64,000 nt of DNA from Anaerotruncus sp. MC2020. Lineage in GTDB: Bacteria; Bacillota; Clostridia; Oscillospirales; Ruminococcaceae. The notes under the pieces are model-generated. The model saw only the letters and a program-made list of their open reading frames with translations. It was not told the origin of the DNA and did no database searches. Positions 49,972-58,545 of this stretch are shown here, in pieces; within the stretch, counting starts at the first letter, position 1; the number at the start of each line of letters is the position of its first letter. The translations under genes were made by a program, and so were the position numbers. Location: contig JNKE01000018.1 in the NCBI GenBank assembly GCA_000701945.1, positions 186,001 through 250,000 on the forward strand. The letters are read 5' to 3'.

Positions 49972-51911
49972 TGCTTGCTCCGTTGTTGTATTTTTTGCTT
50001 TTCATTTGCCACCAGAGTGAGGAACTCATCCCTTGGCAGCGGGCGCGAGAAGTAGAAGCCCTGCAAATAGTCCACTCCGACATCGCGCAGGAGGTCCAGC
50101 TGCGCCTTTGTCTCGACGCCCTCGACCAGAACCTTCCTGCCCATCTGCTTTATCATGCGGACGGTGTTCTCGAGGAGTATTCGTCCGAGCTCGTGGTCGA
50201 CGGCTGTCCAGAGTATGCTCTTGTCTATCTTGATGATGTCGAGGTCCATTGAGAATACCGACATGACGTTCGAGTAGCCCGTACCGTAGTCGTCGAGCGA
50301 GAAGCGGAAGCCCGAGCGTTTGAGCTCCGAGACTATCTGCGAGAGCTGGTCGTAGTCGCTCGCGGCGACAGACTCCGTTATCTCGAAGTTGATGCGGCTG
50401 CGGTCGATGCCGTATTTGTCAGCCTCCTTGTCGATGCTCTGCACGAAGCCCGGCTTCATGCACTGGAGCACGGAAAGGTTGACGTTTATCGCTTCGATGC
50501 TCGTGTCGTTCTTCAGTTCGGTGCTCAGCAGCTTGCATACCTCGCCGAGCACAAAGGTGTCGAGCACGTCGACAAGTCCCATCTGCTCGGATATGGGGAT
50601 GAACTCGTATGGCGGTATCCTGCCGATAGTCTCGTCGTCGAGGCGGAGGAGAGCCTCCGCGCCGTGGAGACTGCCGTCAGAGAGATTGAAGGTCGGCTGG
50701 TAGTAGACCTCAAAGCTGTCCTTTTTCAGTCCGTTTACGATTGCATTCTGTATTGCGGAGCGGCGAAGCAGGTAGTTGAGGTCGCTGCCGTAGAGTATCT
50801 TCTTGTCGTTGCCCTCGGGGACGGGGCTGTCCGCCATGTAGAAGGCGTCAGCCGACGACGGCAGGCGCTTGGGTACGTCCGCGAACATGATGACTGCCTT
50901 GAGCAGGTACTCGTTGTCGTTTATCGTCCACGGCATATCAAAGCGGACAAGTATCTCCGTCGCAAGGCTCTTTACGGCTTCCTCGTCCTTGTCGAGAATG
51001 GTGAGCACGAAGGTCTGCGGGTTCATGTTGTATATGTACGAGCGCGATATCTTCGTGCGCAGGTAGTCGCTCATCAGCGTGGAGAGGATATCAACGTTCT
51101 CCGAGCCCGTAACACGCGGGATTATGTCCGCGTTCGTGACCTTGATGCACATCACCCACAGCTCGCGCTTGTTGACGAAGTAGTTGTTGAGGTCGAGCTG
51201 GAGCGCTCGGCGGTTGTAGAAGCCCGTATCCACGTCGATTCGGTCGTCCTCCGTCTCGACGGCTATCATTATGCCGAGAAGTCCGACGGATTCCGCAAAT
51301 AGTTCAGCCTTGACGTCGAGGAAGAAGAGCTGTACAAGTATTCCGGCGATGCATACCGTGAAAAAGTAGATTATCGCGATGCGGCGGTTCATGACGACTG
51401 CCTTCCACGTATATACGAGCGTGAAAAGACATACCGTAAGGTAGAAGCCCGCCGACAGGTACAGCGTGGATTCTGCATAGCCGCGGCAGAATTCGCGGTT
51501 TTCGTCGTAGTAGAAGAACCAGTGCAGGAACGGATTAAGGAATAGTGTTGCCTCGGCGACGATGAGCGGAAGCTCGTATATGATGCGTTTGACTCGTCCG
51601 TAGCGCGTCGATGCTCCAGTGACGACGTTGACGTATACCAGCACGAGCGGCGGTATCATCGCGTGAAGCATGAAGTAGATGTACTCGCTCACGTTGATAA
51701 GCAGGAACCAGCTGTCCGAGAAGCGGTGCGGGTAGGATAACTCTGCGATCATCTGCGATATCGCGTTCAGCGAGAGGAGTCCCGCTATCATCAGGAAGAG
51801 CTTGTTGTTGAGCTTGGCTGTGCGCTGCTGGATAACTGTGAAGAATATGGTCGTGGCAAGTATGAGCAGCGCCGAAGCGTAAAAGGCTATATGAAACAAA
51901 TCGGGACGCAT
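49968..51911 (-). CDS. Membrane c-di-GMP phosphodiesterase (EAL) with degenerate GGDEF
   Basis: A 647-residue protein: seven or so N-terminal membrane helices (about residues 5-220), a GGDEF-like domain (DVDTGFYNRRALQLDL to ILVRFDMPW) that lacks the GGDEF motif, and an intact EAL domain. EAL motifs present: GAEALLRL, the VNLS segment, FEITES, LDDYGTGYS, DIIKIDKS, EGVET and QGFYFSRPL, so it should hydrolyse c-di-GMP. The remnant GGDEF may sense GTP or dimerise. ATG 51911 is preferred to 51917, which sits on the ribosome binding site. Coupled to the alarmone synthetase by a four-base overlap. Confidence 0.92.
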   Translation of the reverse strand: MRPDLFHIAFYASALLILATTIFFTVIQQRTAKLNNKLFLMIAGLLSLNAISQMIAELSYPHRFSDSWFLLINVSEYIYFMLHAMIPPLVLVYVNVVTGASTRYGRVKRIIYELPLIVAEATLFLNPFLHWFFYYDENREFCRGYAESTLYLSAGFYLTVCLFTLVYTWKAVVMNRRIAIIYFFTVCIAGILVQLFFLDVKAELFAESVGLLGIMIAVETEDDRIDVDTGFYNRRALQLDLNNYFVNKRELWVMCIKVTNADIIPRVTGSENVDILSTLMSDYLRTKISRSYIYNMNPQTFVLTILDKDEEAVKSLATEILVRFDMPWTINDNEYLLKAVIMFADVPKRLPSSADAFYMADSPVPEGNDKKILYGSDLNYLLRRSAIQNAIVNGLKKDSFEVYYQPTFNLSDGSLHGAEALLRLDDETIGRIPPYEFIPISEQMGLVDVLDTFVLGEVCKLLSTELKNDTSIEAINVNLSVLQCMKPGFVQSIDKEADKYGIDRSRINFEITESVAASDYDQLSQIVSELKRSGFRFSLDDYGTGYSNVMSVFSMDLDIIKIDKSILWTAVDHELGRILLENTVRMIKQMGRKVLVEGVETKAQLDLLRDVGVDYLQGFYFSRPLPRDEFLTLVANEKQKIQQRSKQ

Positions 51912-51983
51912 AAGCATTCTCCTTTGTATATGTGTACAGCACGTGGCTGACGTGAAGGTCGAATGGTATATTTATACAAAGTT

Positions 51984-52012
51984 ATTATACCATATCGGCG
52001 AAAAATAATCAA
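51984..52012 (-). promoter_or_regulatory. Promoter of the EAL-alarmone synthetase unit
   Basis: Minus strand TTGATT (52012-52007), 17-base spacer, TATAAT (51989-51984). Confidence 0.72.
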
Positions 52013-52116
52013 GTATTAATAGAAAATTTTTTATCTGATGCCTCGCCGACTACTGACAACACATCTCAAGACACGGAATACAGTGGCAGGAGAATTCCCC
52101 GCGAATAAAAGAACTA

Positions 52117-52145
52117 TTGCATTTTATAATATAATATGTTATACT
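52117..52145 (+). promoter_or_regulatory. Promoter of the metallophosphoesterase gene
   Basis: TTGCAT at 52117-52122, 17-base spacer, TATACT at 52140-52145. Confidence 0.7.
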
Positions 52146-52205
52146 AATAAACAGATAAAAAACGATTTTTTCTTGCAGGACGACAACAAAACGGAGGAAA
52201 AAACT

Positions 52206-52868
52206 ATGATATATGTTACTGGAGATACTCACGGCGACCTGACTCGCTTCAAAGACCAGCAGATGAAAAAGCTCAGCAGGGGAGATACCCTCATCATATG
52301 CGGCGATTTCGGCTTTATCTGGGATGGCTCCAAGCAGGAGCGCTCCGCACTGCGAAAGCTCGCCTCAAAGGACTTCACTATCGCCTTCATCGACGGCTGT
52401 CACGAGAACTTCGATATCCTCGAGAGCTATCCCACCGAGATGTGGAACGGCGGTATGGCGCGTGTTATCGCTCCGAACCTCATCCACCTCATGCGCGGAC
52501 AGATTTACACTATCGAGGGTAAAAAGATATTCACCTTCGGCGGCGGTCACAGTCAGGATATCGACTTCCGACGCGATACCGACTGGTGGGAGCGTGAACA
52601 GCCCACACATGAGGAGATAATGGAGGCGGTCGATAACCTCGAAAAGCACGGCAATTCCGTCGACTACGTCATCACTCACGAGCCGCCCGCGTCCGTCAAG
52701 GACTGCCTCGGCGTGGACGTGTTTGAGCGTATCGAGGTCCATGCGCTGTTCGAGGAGATAATCAAGTCGTGTACGTATCAGAAATGGTTCTTCGGCAAGT
52801 GCCACATCGACAAGAATATCCCCGTCAAATTCTATGCGGTGTTCAATAACGTAACGCCGCTGAAGTGA
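52206..52868 (+). CDS. Calcineurin-like metallophosphoesterase
   Basis: A 220-residue metal-dependent phosphoesterase. Metal ligands: GDTHGDL at the N-terminus, CGDFGFIWDG, IDGCHENFD (the GNHE position, with Cys for Asn-adjacent Gly spacing), and a late HEPP motif (VITHEPPASVKD). Substrate unknown; related proteins act on nucleotides or phosphoproteins. ATG 52206 has GGAGGAAAAAACT; the frame is open to 52038 but that part lies upstream of the promoter. Confidence 0.88.
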   Translation: MIYVTGDTHGDLTRFKDQQMKKLSRGDTLIICGDFGFIWDGSKQERSALRKLASKDFTIAFIDGCHENFDILESYPTEMWNGGMARVIAPNLIHLMRGQIYTIEGKKIFTFGGGHSQDIDFRRDTDWWEREQPTHEEIMEAVDNLEKHGNSVDYVITHEPPASVKDCLGVDVFERIEVHALFEEIIKSCTYQKWFFGKCHIDKNIPVKFYAVFNNVTPLK

Positions 52869-52875
52869 GGTTAAT

Positions 52876-53952
52876 ATGAAAAAAGCATTGAAAATAATGG
52901 GCTGCATAGTTCTCGCGGTAATACTGCTCATCGGGCTGTTTGTCGGAGTATGCTTCGCCTCGAGGAAGATAGGTCAGCACAAGGAGCGCAAGCTCCTGAC
53001 CGAGCTCGGCTACTGCAATCTCGTCGACGCAGGCGATATCAGGCTCAATGTTCCGACATTCGGCTATGACGAGCCCGACCACACCGTTGTCTGCATGGGC
53101 GGAAGCGGCGATTCCACCTTTGCTCCCGCTATGAAGAACCTCTCGGACTACGTTCACGGCAATCTCAGATTTGCCGTCATCGAGCGACCGGGCTACGGTC
53201 TGAGCGACGTCGGCAAGCAGGACATGACCGCCGAATACGTGGTAGAGTGCTCGCGAAAGGCGCTCGAGAGCGCGGGCGTTGAAGCTCCGTACATACTCCT
53301 CGCACACTCGCTCGGCGGCGTTTATGCCGAATACTGGTTCAATAAGTACCCCGACGAGGTAGAGGGCGTGCTCCTGTTAGACACCGTCTTCCCAGGTGAT
53401 AAGACCAAGTCTGTGCCCGAGGACGACTCCGAAAAGCTCCTCACCGCCTACGAAACGCTCGGCTTCAGGAGAATGTTCGATTCCGACTCAATGCCCATGC
53501 TTGCAAATATGCTGCCCGAGATATATCGGGACACCGCAAAGAGGCTCACATACTATAACCCGCTGAACAAGTCGCTCAGCTCCGAGGCTGCCTTCATCGA
53601 GCAAAACCTCGCGGCGGTCGATGAGATAACGCAGGAGACAGACATTCCCAAGATTTACGTCTCGACCGATACGCTTGACAAAAACGTTTACAAGCCTGTC
53701 CTGCAATACGAGTTAGATGCGGCAGGGCGCGAGCTCACCGACGATATACTCAATGAGCGCTTCGATGAGTACGCCGCCGAGCGCGACCTCGACTACATGA
53801 ATGCGCGCTACGAGTACCTTTCAAAGCTCGGCAATACGGTGTACACAAACTTCGCGTCGTCGCACTTCATCTACCTGATGTACCCCGAAGATGTCGCGGT
53901 ACAGCTCGAGAATCTCATTTTGTGGATCGATGATCCCTCATTAACAGAATAA
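52876..53952 (+). CDS. Membrane-anchored alpha/beta hydrolase
   Basis: A 358-residue hydrolase with an N-terminal membrane anchor (about residues 6-28) and an alpha/beta fold outside. The oxyanion region is VVCMGGSGDS, the nucleophile elbow AHSLGGVYAEYW, and a typical ERPGYGLSD loop precedes it. The catalytic His is probably in the C-terminal SSHFIYLMYPEDVA. An esterase or peptidase; substrate not readable. It starts eight bases after the phosphoesterase gene. Confidence 0.85.
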   Translation: MKKALKIMGCIVLAVILLIGLFVGVCFASRKIGQHKERKLLTELGYCNLVDAGDIRLNVPTFGYDEPDHTVVCMGGSGDSTFAPAMKNLSDYVHGNLRFAVIERPGYGLSDVGKQDMTAEYVVECSRKALESAGVEAPYILLAHSLGGVYAEYWFNKYPDEVEGVLLLDTVFPGDKTKSVPEDDSEKLLTAYETLGFRRMFDSDSMPMLANMLPEIYRDTAKRLTYYNPLNKSLSSEAAFIEQNLAAVDEITQETDIPKIYVSTDTLDKNVYKPVLQYELDAAGRELTDDILNERFDEYAAERDLDYMNARYEYLSKLGNTVYTNFASSHFIYLMYPEDVAVQLENLILWIDDPSLTE

Positions 53953-54003
53953 AAACGAAAGGTCCGTCATAGAATTTATCATAACTTCTTTAGGAGGAGC
54001 ATT

Positions 54004-54474
54004 ATGAAAAAATTCAGTTTGACGGACCTTCTCATTTTTGTCGTTTCCGCAGAGCTCGTCGGAGCTCTCTCCGCGCTGTTGTCAGGCGGATTCACCGACC
54101 TCTACGCTCAGCTCGTGAGACCTCCGCTGTCGCCGCCTGCCGCGGTATTTCCCGTCGTGTGGACGGTTCTGTACGCCCTCATGGGTATCTCGGCATACAT
54201 GGTGTGGCGCGCGGATACTATGGCTTCACGGCGCGCGATTGGCGTGTATGTGATACAGCTCGCGATAAATTTCGCGTGGAGCATTGTTTTCTTCCGATTT
54301 GAGGCTCTGCTTGCGGCAGCTGTGGTAGCTGTGCTGCTCTCCGCTGCTGTGGGACTCATGGTCTACAGCTTCTTCGGCGTCGACCGCAAGGCTGCGTATC
54401 TTCAGCTCCCGTACCTTGGCTGGAGCATTTTCGCGTCATATCTTGCAATAGGTACTTACCTCCTGAACAGGTAA
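54004..54474 (+). CDS. tspO: TspO/MBR family membrane protein
   Basis: A 156-residue five-helix membrane protein. Family landmarks: PPLSPPAAVFPVVWTVLYALMGIS (split at Pro-rich loop), AINFAWSIVFF and the C-terminal LPYLGWSIFASYL. TspO proteins bind tetrapyrroles and respond to oxidative or light stress; in gut Firmicutes the role is unknown. TAGGAGG precedes the ATG. Confidence 0.93.
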   Translation: MKKFSLTDLLIFVVSAELVGALSALLSGGFTDLYAQLVRPPLSPPAAVFPVVWTVLYALMGISAYMVWRADTMASRRAIGVYVIQLAINFAWSIVFFRFEALLAAAVVAVLLSAAVGLMVYSFFGVDRKAAYLQLPYLGWSIFASYLAIGTYLLNR

Positions 54475-54496
54475 TTTTTCTTCCAGTATTTTTGCA

Positions 54497-54525
54497 TTGA
54501 ATCCCGCAACATTCCGATGTATAAT
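54497..54525 (+). promoter_or_regulatory. Promoter ahead of a tiny Cys-rich ORF
   Basis: TTGAAT at 54497-54502, 17-base spacer, TATAAT at 54520-54525; start near 54532. Confidence 0.72.
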
Positions 54526-54567
54526 GAGATTATCCCAAGAGGGAAATCAATGAGGGAGGTATTGGTT

Positions 54568-54621
54568 ATGTGTTGCAGAAACATTTGGTCAATGCTGTGC
54601 AAGCTCTTCGGCTGCTGCTGA
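54568..54621 (+). CDS. 17-residue cysteine-rich peptide
   Basis: ATG 54568 follows GGGAGG (54554-54559) at eight bases and a near-consensus promoter. The product, MCCRNIWSMLCKLFGCC, ends with TGA. It has five Cys in 17 residues, arranged CC...C...CC, with a hydrophobic middle. It is too short for standard gene finders. It could be a metal-binding or membrane-active peptide, a leader peptide, or a peptide modified on Cys. No relatives are recalled. Confidence 0.5.
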   Translation: MCCRNIWSMLCKLFGCC

Positions 54622-54639
54622 TGACCGTCATGCCTTTAT

Positions 54640-54895
54640 GGCAGTGATACGGGGAATTGTTGAGGGAAAACCTTTTAAAAAAGGGTTCTCCCTCAAACTC
54701 CCTTCCTAAAACATCCAATTTAAATTTTTGCCCCATAGGGTACTCCAAGAAAAAAGCTTTTCCACTTTGTTTTGGTATCGGGAGTACCCTATGGGGCAAA
54801 AATTTGGACTAAAAGTCTTTGGAAATGGGTTCGGGGGATAACCTTTCTTCAGAAAGATTTCCCCCGATAAATCACTGTATTACTGATATAAGAGC
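54640..54895. repeat. Palindromic intergenic element with 25-bp perfect inverted repeat
   Basis: Bases 54722-54746 and 54781-54805 form a perfect 25-bp inverted repeat (core TTTTTGCCCCATAGGGTACTCC without its ends) around a 34-base loop. It is flanked by two smaller hairpin-like blocks, GGAAAACCTTTTAAAAAAGGG (about 54660) and AACCTTTCTTCAGAAAGATTT (about 54841). No gene is supported. It looks like a miniature mobile element or a long two-way terminator between tspO and the symporter gene. Confidence 0.7.
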
Positions 54896-54906
54896 ATGAC
54901 TGTTTT

Positions 54907-56484
54907 TCAATTCTCCTTGGTGTTGAGGCAGCTGAATGCGTCGTCGACTACCTTCTTGTCGGGAGAGCTTGTGATGAGGCTCACTACAGGTACGATGATG
55001 AGCGACACTATCATCGCAAATGCGCCAGCGTTGATAGGTGAGAGCAGATTGAGCGGGCAGTTGAGGTCAGCTACAGCCTTTGTGAGTCCGTCAAATGCCG
55101 ATATACCGAGGCGGAAAAGCACCATGTGTACTACGCTGATGCCAACGCCTGTGATGAAGCTCGCCCAGCAGGCAGCCTTCGTTGCCTTCTTCATGAAGAG
55201 TCCGAAGAGGAACGGTCCGAGGAATGCGCCCGAGAGTGCTCCCCATGAGTAGGACATGAGTGTCGATATCTGAGCGTTCTTGTTGCAGGCGATGATTACA
55301 GATATTACGAGGAATACTGCGATGAGTATTCTCATCGTGAGCACCTGCTTCTTGTCGTCGAAGTTCTTTACACGCGGCTTGATGAGGTCGTTTGTCAGCG
55401 TGGAGCTCGAGGTGAGAACGAGTGATGAAAGTGTCGAGAGCGAAGCTGAAAGTACGAGTACGACGATGAGTCCGATGAGTATGTTCGGCATTGCCTGCTT
55501 GAGGAGCTCTGGTATCATCTGGTCGTAGATAGGAGCGCCGTTTGCGTCGAATGCGGGACCTGTTGTGTCGGTGTTGTACAGACGTACAAATCCGCCTGTG
55601 AAATAGCAGCCGCCTGCTACAACTATAGCAAAGAAGGTGGAGATTATAGCACCCTTTCTGATTGCCTCCTCACCCTTGATAGCGTAGAACTTCTGCACCA
55701 TCTGGGGAAGTCCCCATGTACCGAGCGACGTGAGGATAACGACTCCGAGAAGGTTTATCGGGTCAGGTCCGAATATCGAACCGAGAGTTCCTGCGGGCGT
55801 CTTGGCGTCGGATATGAGATTGAGAGCGTCAGCAGCCTCCGAAAGACCGTTCTTCTTAGCCATTGTCAGTCCTACAACGGTTGCGATGCCGATGAGCATG
55901 ATTATGCCCTGGAAGAAGTCGTTCAGTGCGGTTGCCTTGTAGCCTCCGAGCATAACATATGCAGCCGAGAGCAGCGCCATGAGTGCGATGATAACTATGT
56001 GTCCGTTCTCGCCGAGGTCGAATACCATGCCGAACAGCTTGGAAAGTCCGTTATATACCGACGCGGTGTAAGGAATGAGGAAAATGAATACTATAACTGC
56101 TGATACTGTCTTGAGCGATGACGAATCAAAGCGCTTCTCGAAGAAGTCGGGCATTGTTCTCGCGTTCAGATGATTGGACATCAGCCTCGCCCTGCGTCCG
56201 AGCAGGAAAAAGGGGATTAGGCTTCCGATGATTGCGTTGCCGATGCCGACCCACGATGCCGAGAGTCCGTACATCCAGCCGAACTGTCCCGCGTAGCCGA
56301 TGAATACGACCGCCGAGAAATATGTAGTTCCGTAGGAGAAGGCTGTCAGCCACGAGCCGACGCTTCGTCCGCCGAGGATGAAGTCCTCACTTGATTTTGT
56401 GCGCCTTGAGGTGTAGATTCCGATACCGACCATTATTGCGACATATATCGCAAGTATTATAAAGGTTGCGGTCTTTGGAGTCAT
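54907..56484 (-). CDS. Sodium:solute symporter
   Basis: A 525-residue membrane protein of the SSS (PutP/Sgl) family with about thirteen helices. Family features: SSEDFILGGRSVGSWLTAFS, YFSAVVFIGYAGQFGW, the helix YVMLGGYKATALNDFFQGIIM, and GTWGLPQMVQKFYA. Couples solute uptake to Na+ entry; the solute (amino acid or organic acid) cannot be read. ATG 56484 is preferred, because the open frame upstream of it overlaps the promoter. Confidence 0.92.
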   Translation of the reverse strand: MTPKTATFIILAIYVAIMVGIGIYTSRRTKSSEDFILGGRSVGSWLTAFSYGTTYFSAVVFIGYAGQFGWMYGLSASWVGIGNAIIGSLIPFFLLGRRARLMSNHLNARTMPDFFEKRFDSSSLKTVSAVIVFIFLIPYTASVYNGLSKLFGMVFDLGENGHIVIIALMALLSAAYVMLGGYKATALNDFFQGIIMLIGIATVVGLTMAKKNGLSEAADALNLISDAKTPAGTLGSIFGPDPINLLGVVILTSLGTWGLPQMVQKFYAIKGEEAIRKGAIISTFFAIVVAGGCYFTGGFVRLYNTDTTGPAFDANGAPIYDQMIPELLKQAMPNILIGLIVVLVLSASLSTLSSLVLTSSSTLTNDLIKPRVKNFDDKKQVLTMRILIAVFLVISVIIACNKNAQISTLMSYSWGALSGAFLGPFLFGLFMKKATKAACWASFITGVGISVVHMVLFRLGISAFDGLTKAVADLNCPLNLLSPINAGAFAMIVSLIIVPVVSLITSSPDKKVVDDAFSCLNTKEN

Positions 56485-56557
56485 AGTGTCACGACCTTTC
56501 ATTGATTTTAACTGTATGAACCTGTAATGCTTTAAACGGATAAAGCAACTATCCATT

Positions 56558-56586
56558 ATTATATTATAAATAAGTGCGCTTGTCAA
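56558..56586 (-). promoter_or_regulatory. Perfect-consensus promoter of the symporter gene
   Basis: Minus strand TTGACA (56586-56581), 17-base spacer, TATAAT (56563-56558). Confidence 0.85.
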
Positions 56587-56666
56587 CCTGTTTTGAATTA
56601 TTTTAATTTTTTATATTTTATAATTAGGTAAATATATAAAATATATTCTCCCGCTCAGCCTTCCCC

Positions 56667-56695
56667 TTGACAAATACTCCGTTTTAATGTATAAT
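56667..56695 (+). promoter_or_regulatory. Perfect-consensus promoter of tRNA-Pro
   Basis: TTGACA at 56667-56672, 17-base spacer, TATAAT at 56690-56695, 12 bases before the tRNA. Confidence 0.9.
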
Positions 56696-56706
56696 ATTAC
56701 AGGTAT

Positions 56707-56783
56707 CGAGGTGTGGCTCAGTTTGGTAGAGTACTACGTTCGGGACGTAGGGGCCGCAGGTTCAAATCCTGTCACCTCGACCA
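56707..56783 (+). tRNA. tRNA-Pro (anticodon CGG)
   Basis: A 77-base cloverleaf: acceptor CGAGGTG/CACCTCG, D arm GGCTCAGTTTGGTAGAGT, anticodon arm CTACG-TTCGGGA-CGTAG giving anticodon CGG, T arm with GGTTCAAATCC, discriminator A and encoded CCA. Own promoter upstream and a terminator just after. Genes downstream are AT-rich and include two site-specific recombinases, so the 3' end is a candidate attachment site. Confidence 0.96.
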
Positions 56784-56788
56784 ATCAG

Positions 56789-56833
56789 AAATCGCTATAT
56801 TCCGTGAAATGACGAAATATAGCGATTTTTTTA
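56789..56833 (+). terminator. Terminator of tRNA-Pro
   Basis: AAATCGCTATAT pairs with ATATAGCGATTT, followed by seven T. Confidence 0.85.
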
Positions 56834-56906
56834 TTATCTTAGTCAGGAACCGTACTTCCGTTTTTGCACTAAAAATGCCATAAAAACCATTGATTTTCAA
56901 CGAAAA

Positions 56907-56934
56907 TCACACGGTGTCACACGGAGTCACACGA
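56907..56934. repeat. Three tandem TCACACGR repeats, 10-bp spaced
   Basis: TCACACGG at 56907, TCACACGG at 56917 and TCACACGA at 56927, exactly one helical turn apart. This is the arrangement of protein-binding sites such as integrase arm sites or repressor operators. No gene lies between the tRNA terminator and 57102; the rest of this stretch shows only an ACAGA/TCTGT hairpin near 57000. Confidence 0.6.
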
Positions 56935-57038
56935 AAACAACAACGAAAAATAGCCAAAAAATCGAAAGGCGATACCAAACCATATTTTTCTATCACACAA
57001 CAGACCTCAGATCTGTAAAAATTGAGTTTATATAACTC

Positions 57039-57067
57039 TTGAAAAACACTTGATTATCGGTTATAAT
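57039..57067 (+). promoter_or_regulatory. Promoter of the two-gene ATPase cassette
   Basis: TTGAAA at 57039-57044, 17-base spacer, TATAAT at 57062-57067, 35 bases before the first ATG. Confidence 0.8.
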
Positions 57068-57101
57068 AATTATATAGAAAAAGCTGAGAAGAGGTGCGTT
57101 T

Positions 57102-57551
57102 ATGCTGAAAATAGTTTTCGGAGATGTTGAAAATTCTATATATCACCCTCCAACGTATTTTGATAATACCTATGAGGACGAGTGGATCACTGATCCTCGC
57201 AGTGTAGAAATGATAAAAGACATAGATAAATCCGATGTTATTGGTTCAAGAGTAATAGACAGCCCTGTACTTGGCTCAATTTCAGTCAAGGAGCTGTCTG
57301 GAGGAGTTAAAACCCTGCTCCTTATGCTTTTCGATGATTCCGGCAAGATATTCAACGCCTCTGCCTGCGGTGATAACTGTGCTAAGTGGATATATGAGAT
57401 AAGTAAGCATAAGGATCTGACTATTGCTCTCCATCACATCATGGACTTTAGCTCCTGCGAAGAGTTTAGTGCATATATTATCAATACTGATAAAGAGGTA
57501 GGCAGCTACAAGGAATACCTTGACGAAGCGTTCAGAATCGAGGAAAGATAA
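57102..57551 (+). CDS. DUF4869-like protein with an ABC-signature-like LSGG motif
   Basis: A 149-residue soluble protein. The N-terminal part (FGDVENSIYHPPTYFDNTYEDEWITD) and the core (residues 61-90) look like the DUF4869 family, an uncharacterised group I recall with an SGGVKTLxLM core. E64-L-S-G-G-V-K-T71 resembles the ABC ATPase signature, followed by a hydrophobic strand and acidic pair (LLLMLFDDS, a Walker B-like look) and later LTIALHHIMDF. There is no Walker A. The second gene begins two bases after its stop and supplies a Walker A. GAGG site before the ATG. AT-rich compared with the core genome. Confidence 0.78.
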   Translation: MLKIVFGDVENSIYHPPTYFDNTYEDEWITDPRSVEMIKDIDKSDVIGSRVIDSPVLGSISVKELSGGVKTLLLMLFDDSGKIFNASACGDNCAKWIYEISKHKDLTIALHHIMDFSSCEEFSAYIINTDKEVGSYKEYLDEAFRIEER

Positions 57552-57553
57552 GT

Positions 57554-58522
57554 ATGAAAGGGAAACATCATATTATCGTTCAGAACAGCAGAGTCAAGTT
57601 TGAGTTCGACTTGAAGCGAAATCTAACTATTGTCAGAGGCGACAGCGCTACTGGCAAGACCACCCTTGTATCCCTTATTGATACATATGACAGACTTGGT
57701 GCAGACTCAGGTATCGAGATATCCTGTGATAAAAGATGTCTTACCATTAACAACTCTAACTGGGAATCCGTTCTGAACAGCGTCAGCGACTGTATCATTT
57801 TCATCGACGAAGAGAACACAATCGTCAAATCCGATGACTTTGCAAGGAAGATACAAGATACAGACAATTACTATGTTATCATAACAAGAGAGAACCTTCC
57901 TAATCTTCCATATTCTGTTGATGAGGTTTACGGTATACATACTTCAGGCAGATACGCTGATTTACGCAGGACGTATAACTCATTCTATCAGCTTTATACT
58001 GTCAATGAGCGAAGTGATGCTGAGAAGGTAGAAACTGTTATTGTTGAGGATTCAAACTCAGGATATGATTTCTTCAAAGCCGTTGTATCTGACGATATAA
58101 ACTGCATTAGTGCAGGTGGAAAAACTAAGATAAAGCGTACCGTTATGGATAACGAAGGAAAACATCTGCTTGTTATCGCTGACGGAGCGGCTTTCGGTTC
58201 TGAAATGGGAGAGCTGTTTCTTTATATGCAGAAACATCCAGAGATCAGCTTGTATCTGCCCGAATCCTTTGAGTGGCTGATATTGAAGTCGGGGCTTATA
58301 GACGGCAACAGGATAGCTGATATTTTAGAGCATACAGAGGATTTTATTGTGAGCTCTGAGTATTTCAGCTGGGAACGTTTCTATACCAAGCTTCTTATCT
58401 CTGAGACTGAAGGTTCGTATTTGCAGTATTCCAAGCAGAAACTGAACGATGTCTATCTGAATCCAAATGAAAAAGAAGCAATACTCAAGGTAGCTGAAGT
58501 GATAAAAAAATATGTAGGATAA
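57554..58522 (+). CDS. P-loop ATPase with possible TOPRIM-like region
   Basis: A 322-residue protein. Walker A is G29-D-S-A-T-G-K-T36 and Walker B C80-I-I-F-I-D-E-E87, close together as in a minimal ABC-like ATPase; NYYVIITREN (105-114) may be the switch strand. From about 160 on, VETVIVEDSNSGYDFF (Glu165) and KHLLVIADGAAFGSEM (Asp210) fall in the order of TOPRIM motifs of OLD-type nucleases, though the second Asp of DxD is Ala. It forms a tight pair with the DUF4869-like gene and ends at its own terminator. Function unknown; a defence or regulatory ATPase is a reasonable guess. Confidence 0.75.
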   Translation: MKGKHHIIVQNSRVKFEFDLKRNLTIVRGDSATGKTTLVSLIDTYDRLGADSGIEISCDKRCLTINNSNWESVLNSVSDCIIFIDEENTIVKSDDFARKIQDTDNYYVIITRENLPNLPYSVDEVYGIHTSGRYADLRRTYNSFYQLYTVNERSDAEKVETVIVEDSNSGYDFFKAVVSDDINCISAGGKTKIKRTVMDNEGKHLLVIADGAAFGSEMGELFLYMQKHPEISLYLPESFEWLILKSGLIDGNRIADILEHTEDFIVSSEYFSWERFYTKLLISETEGSYLQYSKQKLNDVYLNPNEKEAILKVAEVIKKYVG

Positions 58523-58545
58523 CCACTGTATCTTTGTATAGGAAA

